From [Phialemoniopsis] sp. UDSM-2020 (lineage: Eukaryota > Ascomycota > Sordariomycetes > Thyridiales > Thyridiaceae), in assembly GCA_018873225.1 (NCBI GenBank), contig JAEILZ010000002.1, positions 1,674,001 through 1,738,000 of the forward strand: a stretch of 64,000 nt of DNA. The letters are read 5' to 3'. The translations under genes were made by a program, and so were the position numbers. This document shows positions 20,622-32,244 of this stretch, piece after piece. Position 1 is the stretch's first letter; the number at the start of each line of letters is the position of its first letter. The notes under the pieces are model-generated. The model saw only the letters and a list, made by a program, of their open reading frames with translations. It made no database searches and was not told where the DNA came from.

Positions 20622-23600
20622 CTAAGTAGCTTCTGACGGGCTCGTACGACTCGGTATGTTGACCATCTCGTTCACGCTGTCCGCTCGAACATAGGCGAGA
20701 TAGTAAGGTTCACCCTTTGTCGAGAGCTCTTCCATCACCGCTTGAGAGTCTGTCTGTTCATAGACATTGCTGTCATTGTACTTGCGCCACAGCCCTTTCT
20801 CAAAATCGTAGATCCACACCCAATAGTGACCCGAGCTTCGGGTCTTACCCATGTGGCAAATCACCGCATGAAGTAGATATTCGTGGTCCTTCATGTCGCT
20901 AAAAAGGCTGTCGATTTCTGCGCGCACTTCGACATCCGCGGCCTCGTCAGCCTCCACGCTTGTGACCAGGTCTCTGTCGAGCGCACCTGTGATACTCTCG
21001 AAGGGTATTTCCATGGTGACATCTTCCTGCTGCTGTTCATCATCGATCGTTTCAGCTTCGATGCCGAGGGCTCTGGTGGGAGGATCGATTATAGTAAAAC
21101 CCTCCTCGCCAGAATCATCTTCGAAATTGTCAACCACCAATGTATCGTACTCTAGAACGGTGGCCTCGTCAAGTTCGGTATTGTTTGTCTGGGCTGACCC
21201 GTTGGGATGTGACGGGGCCGATTCCTTCGGCACCTGCTCAGCAGTGCTGACTGCTTTGAGCCGCTCGTGAAGATTCCAGCTTCGCTTCCTGCGCGCCATC
21301 AGATCTGAGTCCCAGCTCGCATCCATGTAACGGTCGAGGTAGAGCACTTCAGGTATCACAATTGGGTTCGTGTTCTTGTTTGTGCTCGAGGTCGATCGCT
21401 GGATGCAAATATGGAGGATCGGAGGCAGCTGTGCGATTGAAGCAAAGCGCTGATTCTTGTCGCCCTCGCCAAAGTATTCCATGCCGAAGTTGACATCAAG
21501 AGCGTCGAGGAGAGTGATGGTTTTTGTGGGAGAGGGGAAAGCCGTGACCCAACGCGTTGACGCAACATTGCGGCTGTACTTTTGCTGCGAGTCCATCTTC
21601 GTGTAATCCGCGATTTTCCAGAAGAAGGTGTTCATTATCGGGTCAGTCTGGGATTCCGTATCGCGATCCTCGCCAGTCTCCTTGATGGCGGCGCGTAGGT
21701 GACCGATTATATTCCCCATGACCTCTTCCACGTCTTGCTGATCCGTACCGGTGACACTGCTATCGTTCAATGCCTTGACAATCTTCTCCTGAACCGAAGC
21801 TTCGACGTTTGCGGGGGTCGCAGCTGCGGCTCCCAACGCCGCCTCGTCTTGACTTGGAGACGCAGTAGTCGCATCAAGCATATCCTCGTCAACCAATGGA
21901 GGAGGATGATCTTCCATCTCAACATCTTCGACAGTCTCAGTCTGTGGCTTCCCTCCTGTACTGTCATCGCTATCTCGCCTAGAAATCTTGACATATTCAG
22001 GATCTTGAACCTCGTCAACCAAATTGACGAGCGTCTGCGAGCTCATTGAACTCGAAGACTCGGTCTTGTCAGGGTCGGCAATCACGTTCACGGTGACCTG
22101 GGGCCCATCCGAATTAGGGCGTGCTGGAACTGGAGGAGCTGGCGAGGGCCTTGCGGGTAGTGGTGGTGGGGGCGGCAGATCTTTGTCGTTGTTTGATGCT
22201 TCGGTATGTCCGGCGGTCTTGACCAGCTGGACCTCACCATCATCCTCGAGCTGTTTGGAGGTCTTCAAAGCTGCAAGAGCAAGTTGCTGTCTTGGTTTGA
22301 CAAAGGCTTCATTAGAGCTTTGTAGAGCAGTGAACAGTGCCCACAGTTCCGTCACAACTATGATCATGGGTCAGCCTAGGTTCTGGAAGACGACTGTCCG
22401 GTCGCGGCTTACATTGCTGGCCTGCGAAAGCCTGCCCTATGTCGATGGCGGCGGAGCCCGGATCGATTCGTCGGTGGGCAATGCTCTCGGGCGTGATGTC
22501 CAAGAAGTACTTTTCCCGGTTGAATACAATCTCACGGACTGGCTTGACAGTGAAGAAGTACTGGAGGATGCTATTCAGATAACAGGTGTTTCTGATGTTT
22601 TGCAGCCCAACGGGCAGACTCATGTCGACGAATGGTGTCGATGTGAAGGTGTTGACACCCTCTCCCTCACGATATGCGACATCTGCAACAGAGTTGCCCG
22701 TTTTGTCCGCAATCAACGCAGCTGCGGCGTGTTGAAGCATCATGTTGTTGCAGGCATTGCCAATTACTCGTAGGGCTGTAGCTACCATGAGGTAGTCTTT
22801 GTCTCCTTCCTATGTAGGTAGACTGATTAGCCATTTGGCCTCGGGAAATTAAAGATGAGGAGCTGGGGGATTGCACTTGGGGGTTGACCCGATATGGAAT
22901 GTCACTTACCTGAGCCAAGACTGGAGCGGTACTGGCTATAAAGTCGGGGTCCGTGTCTTGGTTGAATCCCAGATATTGCAGAGCACCTTGGTAATCCAGA
23001 GCATTTTGTGCGACGCTGAGCAGGCTCTCGCTCTTTGTTTCTCTTGCAATCTTGATCAGCTTGTCCATATGAGCTGCTTTCTGCATTGGTGACGAGTCAC
23101 AGAAGGCCAGGTATTTCCCTATCACAATATCCTCGGGGACTGGAGCCATGAGGCCGAAGTAGTCGTAGGCAGCCGCGAGTGCTTGATTCGTGTGTGTCTG
23201 AGCATCCTCCAAGGACATCTCAGTAGCTCGACGAATCTGGTCATCCTCGTCCGGGGCGTCTCTCACAGACTCGTAGGACGCAATTTTCACGTCCAACTCC
23301 TCGTTACCCCGGCCCTGAGACAGGTTTCGAAGCGCGCGAAAGAGAGTTGGCTCGTATGAAGGACACGTCTGCAACTGGCAAGTGAACGCGTACCAGAAAA
23401 TCGACTCGTGGAGAGCTGGGATGATACCCAGCATATCGAAATCATCGGAATCATATCTATCACGGTCCACCTTTGTTTCGGCTATGCCATCTTCCATGCC
23501 GAGCGCCTGCCTGAGATGATCAATTGCGAGACGCGGCTTCATGTCCTCACGGTCCTTTTGATCCTGCAAAGTTTCTATCTCGCTCTTAAGATCTTGAAAG

Positions 23601-24655
23601 AAGGCCAGTCTGGATCCAATAGGTGTGGGCTTGAGCATCTCGGGGTTGGGGACTTTCCACACTTCGGCATCTTTAGAAGTGACTTCTTCGAATTCGAGAA
23701 AGCGGAATAACTCGATGGTCTCCGCATCGTTACCGAACTGGATATAGAATTTCTTGTTACGCTTATCGACCTTGCGCTCGTGCTTGACAGCGTCAGGCTT
23801 CGGCTCGACGATATCCCTCAGGTATATCCAGAGGTAGAGGAGTGGATCCGGGTTCATGCTATGGAGGTCTTTGAACCTCTCGGGGTCTTCTTGAACGGCC
23901 TTTTGCCTTCGTGCCACGACTCGGGTATTGTCTTGGAGGACATCAATGAACCTTGCAGGCAGTCGAGGCTTGGAGACTTCAACGCGCAACCTGAATGTGC
24001 ATGACTTGGACGAACACTGATAAGTCACCGCCCCAACCAGGGGGTAGTACTTCTCGTTCACCTCAGAGACTTCAACAGAGCTGTGTTCGGCGCCAGTGTA
24101 GACGAGGTGATGGAAGAAATCTTTGAAGTTGTGAGGACCGCACAGAGACCCTCCGGTATGTGTAGTGCGGAAAATGAAATGGTATCGACAGTGCTTGCAG
24201 GCACAAGACAGCTTCTGGCGGTGAACAAGATTACTGTCGCTACCAGTCGCACCGGACTCGCACTGGTGGCCAATAGTCAACAGCTCGTGCCGTGCCCTGA
24301 TCATCTCGACTTTACCGTTGGAAGCCACTGGCTGAGGAGCCTGAGCAGCACAACCGACATTGAGAACCTCGGGCATGTCATCTTTGAGCGGCCCAGCCAG
24401 TAGATCCTCGATCCATTTCGGCGTTAGTCGACCTGCGCCTTGTCAGTTGACTGAACTAAAGCTGGCAAGAGTGGTAACTTCGCTACCTAGTCGACCAAAG
24501 TTGATGTGCTCCGAATCAACCATCTGTGCTATATGCTGAGGAACTGGGGGCTGGGCCGGCCACTCCTCTGGCAGATGCATGATGGCCATTTTTCGGGTGC
24601 GTTTCCTTCGGGGCTGTCGGAGAAAGTACAAGTCAGTATTGCGTGTTCTCTTCAT
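20622..24655 (-). CDS. Ubiquitin carboxyl-terminal hydrolase, Ubp2 type
   Basis: Exons (minus order): 24655-24487, 24432-22910, 22809-22413 and 22357-20622; 3825 nt, 1274 aa. Introns are GTAGCG...GCGCAG, GTAAGT...CATAG and GTAAGC...CATAG. The N-terminal half has CKHCRYHFIF and a Cys-containing module (TYQCSSKSCTFRLRVEVSKP), a helical region, and a UIM-like segment DDQIRRATEMSLEDAQ. The catalytic Cys box is GLQNIRNTCYLNSILQYFF (~res 630-648). The His box is LHAVICHMGKTRSSGHYWVW (~res 1190-1210), followed by WRKYNDSNVY. An acidic, Pro-rich insert lies inside the catalytic domain (~res 720-870). Ubp2 enzymes trim Lys63-linked chains and oppose Rsp5-type ligases. The start is uncertain: a second in-frame ATG at 24589 (MAIMHLPEEW) would give 1252 aa. 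The 3' end may also be spliced differently. Confidence 0.9.
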
Positions 24656-25569
24656 GGTAAACCAAGGAGTTGCACCCTCAGAAAATATGAGAATTGTATG
24701 GGCGAGGAAGTGAAATGTTGAAAAGCTGATGAGTCTGAACTTGATAACGTTCAATTTGTTGTTGTTGATGGTGTATAATGGTGTACATGGCGCTGTGCTT
24801 TGAAGACTGACCTACCCTTTACAAGAGAACCACGAGGTAGCGATGACGAAACCGGTCGGTGATTAGGAGCGAATGAAGCCGCAGGTGGCAGTAGCTGACA
24901 ATGATGAAGATGAAAGTGACTTCCTGGGAAGGTGAAGTCGTTCCGATGGAAAATCTTGGCGCGATATGACCGCCACTCTCATAATGTGTGGCTCATACAA
25001 ACCGAATGGCCAAGTTGGTGGACCAAGGTTGGTGACGGAAGCTAAGACAAGCTTCCTGAAGCTTGACGAGACGAGACGCAGGATGAACAAGACAAAAATT
25101 CGAGTGCCAGAGTAAAGGACAGGACAGAATGTTAAACCCAACCGCAGAAATCATTCCCTCTAGGCGGCTAGATTGTCAAAGTAGACATACGCGGCCGCGG
25201 GATGAGGATGCGTAAATCGATCGTGGCGTTTGGCAGGTACCGCTGACGCAGCCTTGCCGCCTCATCGAACAAGCTGGAAAGTTGACGTCTGGTTGGTGCC
25301 TCCCAATGGCTGGCGTTTCTCCTTTTTTGTCAGCTGGCTCGAGAAGAGCTGTCACTGCCAAAGTGACAGTGCGACAGTGGGAAACCACAGTCACGTGATC
25401 ACTCACCGTGTAAAAAGTGCAATGCGTCCACGCCTCGCCGAGCCAATCAGAGCCTACCTAATCCACTCGGTTAATCCAAGTTCGAAGGATCCAGAGCTTC
25501 ACAACAGCTTCTCTCCTCCAGCGTATCCTCCAAACTCGACTCCGTCAGATTCATCAGAACCCAGCAAAA
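24656..25569. other. Divergent intergenic region between UBP2 and complex I subunit
   Basis: Shared upstream region of two divergent genes. The right part carries a CCAAT box (listed separately). No gene seen. Confidence 0.4.
25443..25449 (+). promoter_or_regulatory. CCAAT box (CCAATCA) upstream of the complex I gene
   Basis: CCAATCA, the preferred site of the fungal HAP (CBF) complex that activates respiratory genes, stands about 125 bp before the ATG at 25570. Occupancy is inferred, not shown. Confidence 0.45.
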
Positions 25570-26353
25570 ATGCCGTCTGGGCACGACCAAGGCTACCACC
25601 CTAAGGACGCCGTCCGCTCGGCCATCAATGGCGCATTAGTGAGCGGCGGTGCTGGTGTCTTTGCCTCGGCCATCCAGAACTCCCTGCAGAAGCAGAATGT
25701 CGGCGCGTGGGGTGTCTTCACTCGCACCGGTGGCACTGTTGCGACCTTCGGTACGTATCACTTTTTTAGAATTGAATTTAGTCAAATGTGTGTCGCTAAT
25801 TGACTATTCCGCAGCTGCCGTTGGCGGTGTCTTTGAGTTCTCACGACATGCTGCAGCCAACCTTCGCGAGAAGGACGACCACTACAACTCGGCCATCGGA
25901 GGTTTCCTTGCCGGTTCGATCCTTGGATTAAGGAGTAAGTCAGAGTTGATATGATCTTGGGTAATGGGAGGCAAGATGGGCTGACCCAATTGCAGCCGGA
26001 CGCATGCCCCGAATCCTCGGCTACGGTGCCTTTGCTGCCGTCGTCCTCGCGGCTTACGACTACACTGGAGGCAGCCTGATGGGCTTCAAGAAGGATGCCG
26101 AGGTTGATGAGTACGAAAGGAAAGAGAAGCTGCGGTTGAACAGGAGGAGGCCAATTGAGGAGACGTTGGCCGAGCTCGGTGAGGGTCGTGGTAATGGTAA
26201 GTCACGTTCAGACCCTTTCCTGCGCCTAACTAGACATACTTGCTGACCTGGACAGCCATTCACGGCCCTGGGTTTGAGGAGCGGAGACGCGAGAGACTCA
26301 AGGAGAAGTATGGCGTTGAGATTAACCCTGTGTCCGCAAACCCCGCGGCATAG
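25570..26353 (+). CDS. NADH:ubiquinone oxidoreductase 21.3-kDa subunit (B14.7/NDUFA11-like, Tim17 fold)
   Basis: Four exons: 25570-25750, 25815-25934, 25996-26196 and 26256-26353; 600 nt, 199 aa. Introns GTACGT...CGCAG, GTAAGT...TGCAG, GTAAGT...GACAG. The sequence begins MPSGHDQGYHPKDAVRSAIN and has Gly/Ala-rich hydrophobic helices (NGALVSGGAGVFASAIQNSL, SAIGGFLAGSILGLR, ILGYGAFAAVVLAAYDYTGG), as in the Tim17/22/23-like accessory subunit of complex I. The C-terminus is charged and basic (EYERKEKLRLNRRRPIEET). Location: mitochondrial inner membrane, no cleaved presequence visible. Exon 3 could end at a GTAATG at 26191 instead, but GTAAGT at 26197 gives the better splice and frame. Confidence 0.88.
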
Positions 26354-26918
26354 AGGATGTGAAAGTCGGATCGCATTGTACATATAGAACGGAGCGAGCG
26401 GGGCGGTCCCCTCTCCTCTTGAATCAGACAAGCATTGTAACATGCTCTGCTTTGTCAATCCGCCCTGTGACAATGTCTGTTGAAATCAAGTTTCTTCCAG
26501 ACTCTGTCCTCGAAAGGTACGTAAAATTGCTCTTTTCGTCCCCCCTTTTCCTAGTTGCATTACATCACTTCCACATGATGAGAGATTTGAGGCTGTTTAT
26601 GAATTCGTCCTTGACGAATGTGTTTACACAAACCACCATATTGTTCTATCTTTGTCTGATATTGGGACTTTGACATCTTACGCACCAACTCAATTCCCTT
26701 GGACTCGAGCCGAAGCTGACACTATCTTTAGAACAATTGGCTTTTAACATCAGCCATGCTAGCATTTTTTTTTTTTTTTTTGAATCATCGTCAATTCAAT
26801 ACATATTTCCTTGAGCACCCTTAACGCCTACCAGCCATGTCCAGAGACCATTCGAAAAAGCCCTTGTGTCCTTGTATGGCGTTCTTTGTAACGCCGCCAT
26901 CTGACCTATTATATGTTT
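26354..26918. other. Convergent intergenic region with poly-T run
   Basis: 3' flanks of the complex I gene and MSH2. Contains a run of about 17 T at 26765-26781. No gene. Confidence 0.5.
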
Positions 26919-29821
26919 TTACAATGCCTTGACCGACTTGAAGAACGGATTGGCTAGCAACTTGGCGTCCGCAGCAACCAACTCTTTCAACTTGGACACC
27001 ATCTCCTCCTTAGTCATCTCACCGCCCGCAACTTGCTTCTTCCACTGGACTAGGATAGTTTTGAGCATGGCGCTACCCTGTTCAACATCCTCCTTGCTAT
27101 ATTCCATGCCGAGTGATGCATCGTGCTTGGTGGTAAAGTCTTCGAGCTCGTCAGCCTTGCGCTTGGCCATGCGGACGACCTTGTCCGGGAAACGGACGAG
27201 CTCCGCGACGTGGATACCGAAACTCTGATCGCAGATACCCGGCTCAACTTTGTACAGTAGTGTGACCTCCCGCTTCTGATCCTCCGCGGATTTGTTGCCT
27301 TCTGTGCCGCTGATGTGCGCTGTGACATGTAGGTTTGTGACCTGGGAGTGTTGGTCGGCGAGCGCGGTGAGCTCGTGGAAGTGTGTTGCGAAGAGGGCAA
27401 AACATCCAATCTCCTTCACGATGTGCTCCGAAATGGCCCATGCCAGCCCGAAGCCGTCGTAGGTTGATGTGCCGCGACCAAGCTCGTCAATAATGATGAG
27501 TGACTCCGCAGTAGCTGACTTGAGAATGTTGGCGGTCTCCAACATCTCGGCCATGAACGTAGAAACACCCTTGAGTTGTGAATCGCTAGCACCGACACGC
27601 GCCAAGATAGAGTCAAAGATCGTGAGCTCTGCCTCGGCACAAGGAACGAAGCAGCCGATCTGAGCCATCAAACTGATGACTCCAATCTGTCTGATGTATG
27701 TCGATTTACCACCCATGTTGGGCCCGGTGATGATAAGGAAGGCGGATTTGTCGCGGGTCAACTCCACATCGTTGGTGATGAACTGAACATCATCTTGCAT
27801 TTCCATGCAAGGGTGACGAGCCTCCCTGAGAATCGTTTGACCTTCTCCTCGTGGGTGAATCTTGGGTCGGACATAGGAGATCGGTGCATGGACTGAACAG
27901 TGAGCAAACGAGACGATGACATCCAGATGCGCAAGCACTCCGCCGAGCTTCTCAAGAACCGGGCAGTACGACGCAGCAACCCCAACAACCTCACCAACGA
28001 GGCTGCTCTGGGTTCGATTATAGTTCTGGGACAGTTGATCAAATTCGCGGCGGAGAGCCTGTAGCGTCTTCGTCGTGAAGTAGACACCATTCTTCTGGGT
28101 GGAACACTCCTGATACTTGGACTTGTTACGGATGCAGCCAGCTTCGGTGCGGGTCAATCGCATACACCAACCGTGGACCTTGTGATTCTCTAAGAAGATC
28201 TTCTTCTCCCTCTCTTGGCCCAGGTCATTTGCTGCGTCATAGAACTCCCGGTCCATGTCGCTCCGAAGGCGGTCCAGCTTCTTGCGGATGATGCGCAGGC
28301 TATCGTCGAATTCGGGCTTGATGATGAATTCATGGTTGTCCAGAGCGTCGAGATCAACTGTGGTCTCGACCATCTCCTGCAACTTGCCCAGACTGTCGGA
28401 TAGCTCACGCAGCTTGGTTGTGTAAGCGGCGTCCAGGGGGTCACGGTAGGTTTCATCCATCACGCCTTCGAGGGTGCCTAGAAAGCCTGGTAGACGAATG
28501 ATCACCTGGTATGCTCTGACGACGTCCTCGAGGTTTGCCTTCTTGCGCTGAAAGCGCTTTGCAAGGCGGTAAAGGTCAGGAACCGAGCGCAGATGCTCCT
28601 CCTGCATGATCTGCCGCAGCTCTGTGTCATTGACAAATGCTTCCACTAGCATCTGTCGCTTCTCAATCTCTTCTTTGCTCATCAGAGGTTGTTTGAGCCA
28701 CTGTGACAGCAACCTGCCGCCAACCGCTGTCTTGCAGTGGTTCAACAGGCCATACAGACTCATCGTCTTGGCGCCATCCCGTGCTCCAGGCATGAGATTG
28801 AGAGCCTTGAGCGCAGCAGCGTCCAGCTTCATGTAGTGAGATAGATCGTGCTGGTAGAGTTGGTACTGACCAAAGTTGGAGGGATCTTGCAGGACACCCA
28901 AATACTTGATCAGTGCCGCGGCCGAGCCCATTGCCAGCTTGAGATCAGCTTGGGGAAGTAGCGATGCTGCCCGTTCGTCTTTCAAAAGTCTTGTCAAGTC
29001 TTGCTCGATATCCTTGACGCCAAAGTCCCCGGCCGATCGTTCAGAGATCGCTACACCGCAGTTGTCTATGATCTGCTTCAGCTTGGTGAGCTCCGGATCC
29101 TTGTCCTTGTCGGCCTTGTCTGCCTGGATTAGGCATTCTCGAACTCCCAACTGGATGAGCAGGGCCTCGAAGTTCGAGTAGAGGTCGTTGTCCAGAAACT
29201 CGCTGACGCCGAGCTCTCGCACACTGGCATCGGCAAAGCAGACACCAACAGTCCGGGCCTCGCTGGCCTTGGCTGAAAACTTGACAGCGATTATCATAGG
29301 AGCGGCCTCAAATTGCCCGCCCAGCTCATCCTCAACATCTTGAAGGTTTCCGGGAGATGCCTGTTTGACGATCTTCCAGTTCATCCTGCCACCAGTGCTC
29401 GACCATATCTCGACCCTCTTGCCGAGCTTGAAGAGCGCCTCTCGAAGAAATTGCCGAAAGACTGTTATGGTCATGGTCACAGACGCAAGTCCCGTGTGGT
29501 CACTTTTGCCGAGTTGCCGTACTACCGATGTAGTTTTGTAGACCTGGTCAGTCTTGTTAGTCTCGCTCTCCAATTCTATCAGGCGGCGCGGGCACACAAC
29601 TCACAGTTCTGGCAATAAAGTTCGCATCTTCTCCGTGGGCAGTATACCAGTCTCCACGGTCAAAGATCCGTACAGTGTCATCGTGTACGGCTGGTAGTGA
29701 CTTGAAGAACCGGATAAAGCCATGCTCGTCGTCGACCTAGGCGAGGGGAAGGGTTAGCAGTGGGCTCAGTCGGACGAGGCAAGAAACGCAGGCATACTTT
29801 CAATTCGGGCCGAGAAGACAT
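26919..29821 (-). CDS. MSH2: DNA mismatch repair protein MSH2
   Basis: Exons (minus order): 29821-29798 (24 nt, MSSRPELK), 29736-29605 and 29543-26919; 2781 nt, 926 aa. Introns GTATGC...CCTAG and GTGAGT...GACCAG. MutS homologue that pairs with Msh3 or Msh6 to recognise mismatches and small loops in the nucleus. N-terminal domain includes [15 protein letters not shown] and [13 protein letters not shown]. The lever/clamp region has [20 protein letters not shown] and [20 protein letters not shown]. The ATPase has Walker [15 protein letters not shown] (~res 655-668), the ST motif region [17 protein letters not shown], Walker [16 protein letters not shown] (~res 725-740) and ATHFHEL. A C-terminal helical dimerisation domain ends FFKSVKAL. 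Start and first two exons match fungal MSH2 well. Divergent from TRM10. Confidence 0.96.
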
Positions 29822-29957
29822 GATGAACGACAAACGACACGACAATGAACCATGGAATAAAGCAATACAACAGAGTAAAGACACCGGATTGTTTCACCAG
29901 CTTGCGGCGCCGTTGTCAACGTAAGTGCGATCCACCTTGAAGCTCAGAGTGCTAGAA

Positions 29958-29993
29958 ACGCGTCCCCCAAAATCCCATTAAAGCAGGACGCGT
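29958..29993. promoter_or_regulatory. Two MluI cell-cycle boxes (ACGCGT) upstream of MSH2
   Basis: ACGCGT at 29958-29963 and 29988-29993, 137 and 167 bp upstream of the MSH2 ATG, in the 378-bp divergent promoter shared with TRM10. In yeasts this is the MBF site of G1/S genes; function here is inferred. Confidence 0.5.
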
Positions 29994-30199
29994 CGTGCAA
30001 TGCGCTAAATCTTATCGGGAAGTGGCGCTGTTCACCGCCCCAATTCGCATTGGTTTCTGCCGCCGGACCACTGAAAAAAAGTGACGATGATCACAACCCC
30101 ACCACCTCACCAGTCACTCACCTTGCGCCGATTGTGCGATCCTGTTTTTGCCATCTCCACGAGCAATCAAACAAGCGTGTATACTCTGTCAAGGATACC

Positions 30200-31426
30200 A
30201 TGGACGAGGCGGTGCCTCCGCAAAACGAGCAGTTGTCGTCTGCCTCAACTGCCGCGAATGGCACCTTGTCGACACCGATTGAAGCTGGGGCAATTGCGGA
30301 TGCCACCACGATACCGCAATCTGACGAGCCGATGATTGAGGTGGACGAGAAGCAGCCGCGAGAGAATACAAAAAATGAAGTGACAGATCCGTCAATTCTA
30401 TCGAAGAGCCAGTTGAAGAAATTGAGGCGCAGGCAGCTGTGGGAGGAGCAGAAGGAGGATCGCAAGGAGAAGAGAAAGGAGAAGAGACACAACCAGCGCG
30501 CGAGGAAGCGAGCTGAGCGGGATGTGAAGATTGCAGAAGCCAAGGCAGCGGGCTTGGATCCTCTTGAGGTTCTCAGAAGCCAAAGACCTGCACCTCACCC
30601 CAAACGTGTCGTTCCTCTCAGCTTAATCATCGACTGTGACTTCGAAAAGTACATGTCTGAAAAGGAATTGGTATCTATGTCAAGCCAAATCACGCGATCT
30701 TACTCAGACAACCGCCTCAGCAAGTACCAGACACATCTGTTCCTAAGCTCTTGGAAGGGCTTCTTGAAGACGCGCTACGAGACAGTGCTGAATAATAACC
30801 ACAAGCGATGGAAGAACACATACACCATCGAAGGCGATTTTCTCGAAGCTGCCCGGGAGGCACAAACTCTGATGAAGGGGCCAAATGGTGGGACTCTGCC
30901 CGAGATATTGAAGCAAAATACACAGCAACCATCCCTAAAAGCCGACGAGGGCGCAGAAGCTGTCTCACAACCCGAGGCTACTCAGAACGACGCCTCTGTG
31001 GTATATCTCACCTCCGACTCCCCATACACACTCGAGAGGCTAGAACCATACACCAGCTACGTTATCGGTGGTATTGTCGACAAGAACCGGGAGAAAGGTC
31101 TCTGCTACAGGATCGCCAGGGAAAAGGGGGTTCGAACGGCAAAACTCCCGATTGGAGAATACATGATCATGGCAAGCAGACAAGTTCTCACGACGAATCA
31201 AGTCGTCGAAATCATGAGCAAATGGCTCGAGTTTGGAGACTGGGGCGTTGCTTTTGACGCTGCGATACCAAAGAGGAAAGGGGGCAGGCTACGCAGTGCC
31301 AGCGAAGACCAGGATGTTGAAGACGATGAGGATGAGCACGAATCGAATCAAGAGGACGTCGACAAGAGCGTCGACGATGCAGCTCATGTTCCACTCGAAG
31401 ACACAGCAAACAGTTCGATTGTCTGA
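30200..31426 (+). CDS. TRM10: tRNA (guanine-9-N1)-methyltransferase Trm10
   Basis: Intronless, 408 aa. SPOUT-family enzyme that methylates N1 of G9 in tRNAs with S-adenosylmethionine. After an acidic/Ser-rich N-terminus comes the basic helix typical of Trm10 (SKSQLKKLRRRQLWEEQKED, then KRKEKRHNQRARKRAERD). The catalytic domain has LSLIIDCDFEKYMSEKEL (~res 134-151), QITRSYSDNRLS, VVYLTSDSPYTLERL, and the SAM-binding knot TSYVIGGIVDKNREKGLCY, VRTAKLPIGEYM and LTTNQVVEIMSKWLEFGDW (~res 285-350). An acidic tail follows. The start ATG (GATACCATGG) is the first in frame; the frame stays open 50 codons upstream but without an ATG. Confidence 0.93.
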   Translation: MDEAVPPQNEQLSSASTAANGTLSTPIEAGAIADATTIPQSDEPMIEVDEKQPRENTKNEVTDPSILSKSQLKKLRRRQLWEEQKEDRKEKRKEKRHNQRARKRAERDVKIAEAKAAGLDPLEVLRSQRPAPHPKRVVPLSLIIDCDFEKYMSEKELVSMSSQITRSYSDNRLSKYQTHLFLSSWKGFLKTRYETVLNNNHKRWKNTYTIEGDFLEAAREAQTLMKGPNGGTLPEILKQNTQQPSLKADEGAEAVSQPEATQNDASVVYLTSDSPYTLERLEPYTSYVIGGIVDKNREKGLCYRIAREKGVRTAKLPIGEYMIMASRQVLTTNQVVEIMSKWLEFGDWGVAFDAAIPKRKGGRLRSASEDQDVEDDEDEHESNQEDVDKSVDDAAHVPLEDTANSSIV

Positions 31427-32244
31427 CCACCGAGTTAGTATAGAAGACCAACAAGATGGCATGTTGTCTTGGTCAGGTCGTCGATATCTAACGTACCGCA
31501 AGTCGGCGGATAGTTACAATTTCGAAGACAACTCCTGACCAGGTCGACACATGCATCATCTCGCCTACTGTGCGAAATGCTATAAGTCACATGGCATGAA
31601 TGCAATTGCTATACTCGACCTTCGAGGTGTCTCGAATCGCGGACCAAGGCGCTACAATCGCTTGTGGAAGAGAGCACAGAGAACAGAGGACCTCGGCATA
31701 CAGGATGGTCTTGTGATTCGGAAGTGCGGAGATGGATTAGAGGTCAACTACTTGAATCTTCTTAGTCTAGCGACAAGAGACGAGATAATTGTCACAAAGA
31801 GGCCGCTCAATGCAACATCAGATCCTTGCCAGCTATTGGTGCGCGTAAAGGCACCAGGAGTGTTGCTCTTCCGGGGTAGGTTGCCCTCGCTCCGCGTCCC
31901 TAGCGGATCGCCCCCCGCCGGCTCCGTCATTTAATCAACTGCCGCTCCAGTGCCGCGGGCACAACGCCCCCATCTTATTCGTCCTAGTGTCGTTATGAGG
32001 ACCGGGGGATACAATACGCCGAGACCATCATGAGGAAGGGTTGTTTACTCCGTACAGGCCGGGTTTGTCGGGGCCGACGAAACTAAAAGTCCTCCAACCG
32101 GCTAAATTTGGGAAAAGCAGGACGGTTCCATGGGGGCGACTTATAACCAGGTTGCTGGAACTTATAACAGTCCCGAGGGATTGCCTCTCTGAGAGCTTGC
32201 ATGGGTAGATCAGTGACAAAGCTCCAGCTAACAAACCTGTCACG
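31427..32244. other. Intergenic region with GH93 promoter
   Basis: Between two plus-strand genes. A TATAA at 32142-32146 lies about 100 bp before the GH93 start and is a plausible TATA box. An open frame at 31551-31934 resembles no protein I know and is not called. Confidence 0.4.

Noticed and set aside
22024..22773. 249-codon plus-strand open frame
   Set aside because: Antisense to UBP2 exons 2-3 and crossing its intron; no domain or start context.
31131..31145. GTTCGAA-like B-box suggestive of a tRNA
   Set aside because: It lies inside the TRM10 coding region and no cloverleaf or A-box can be built around it.
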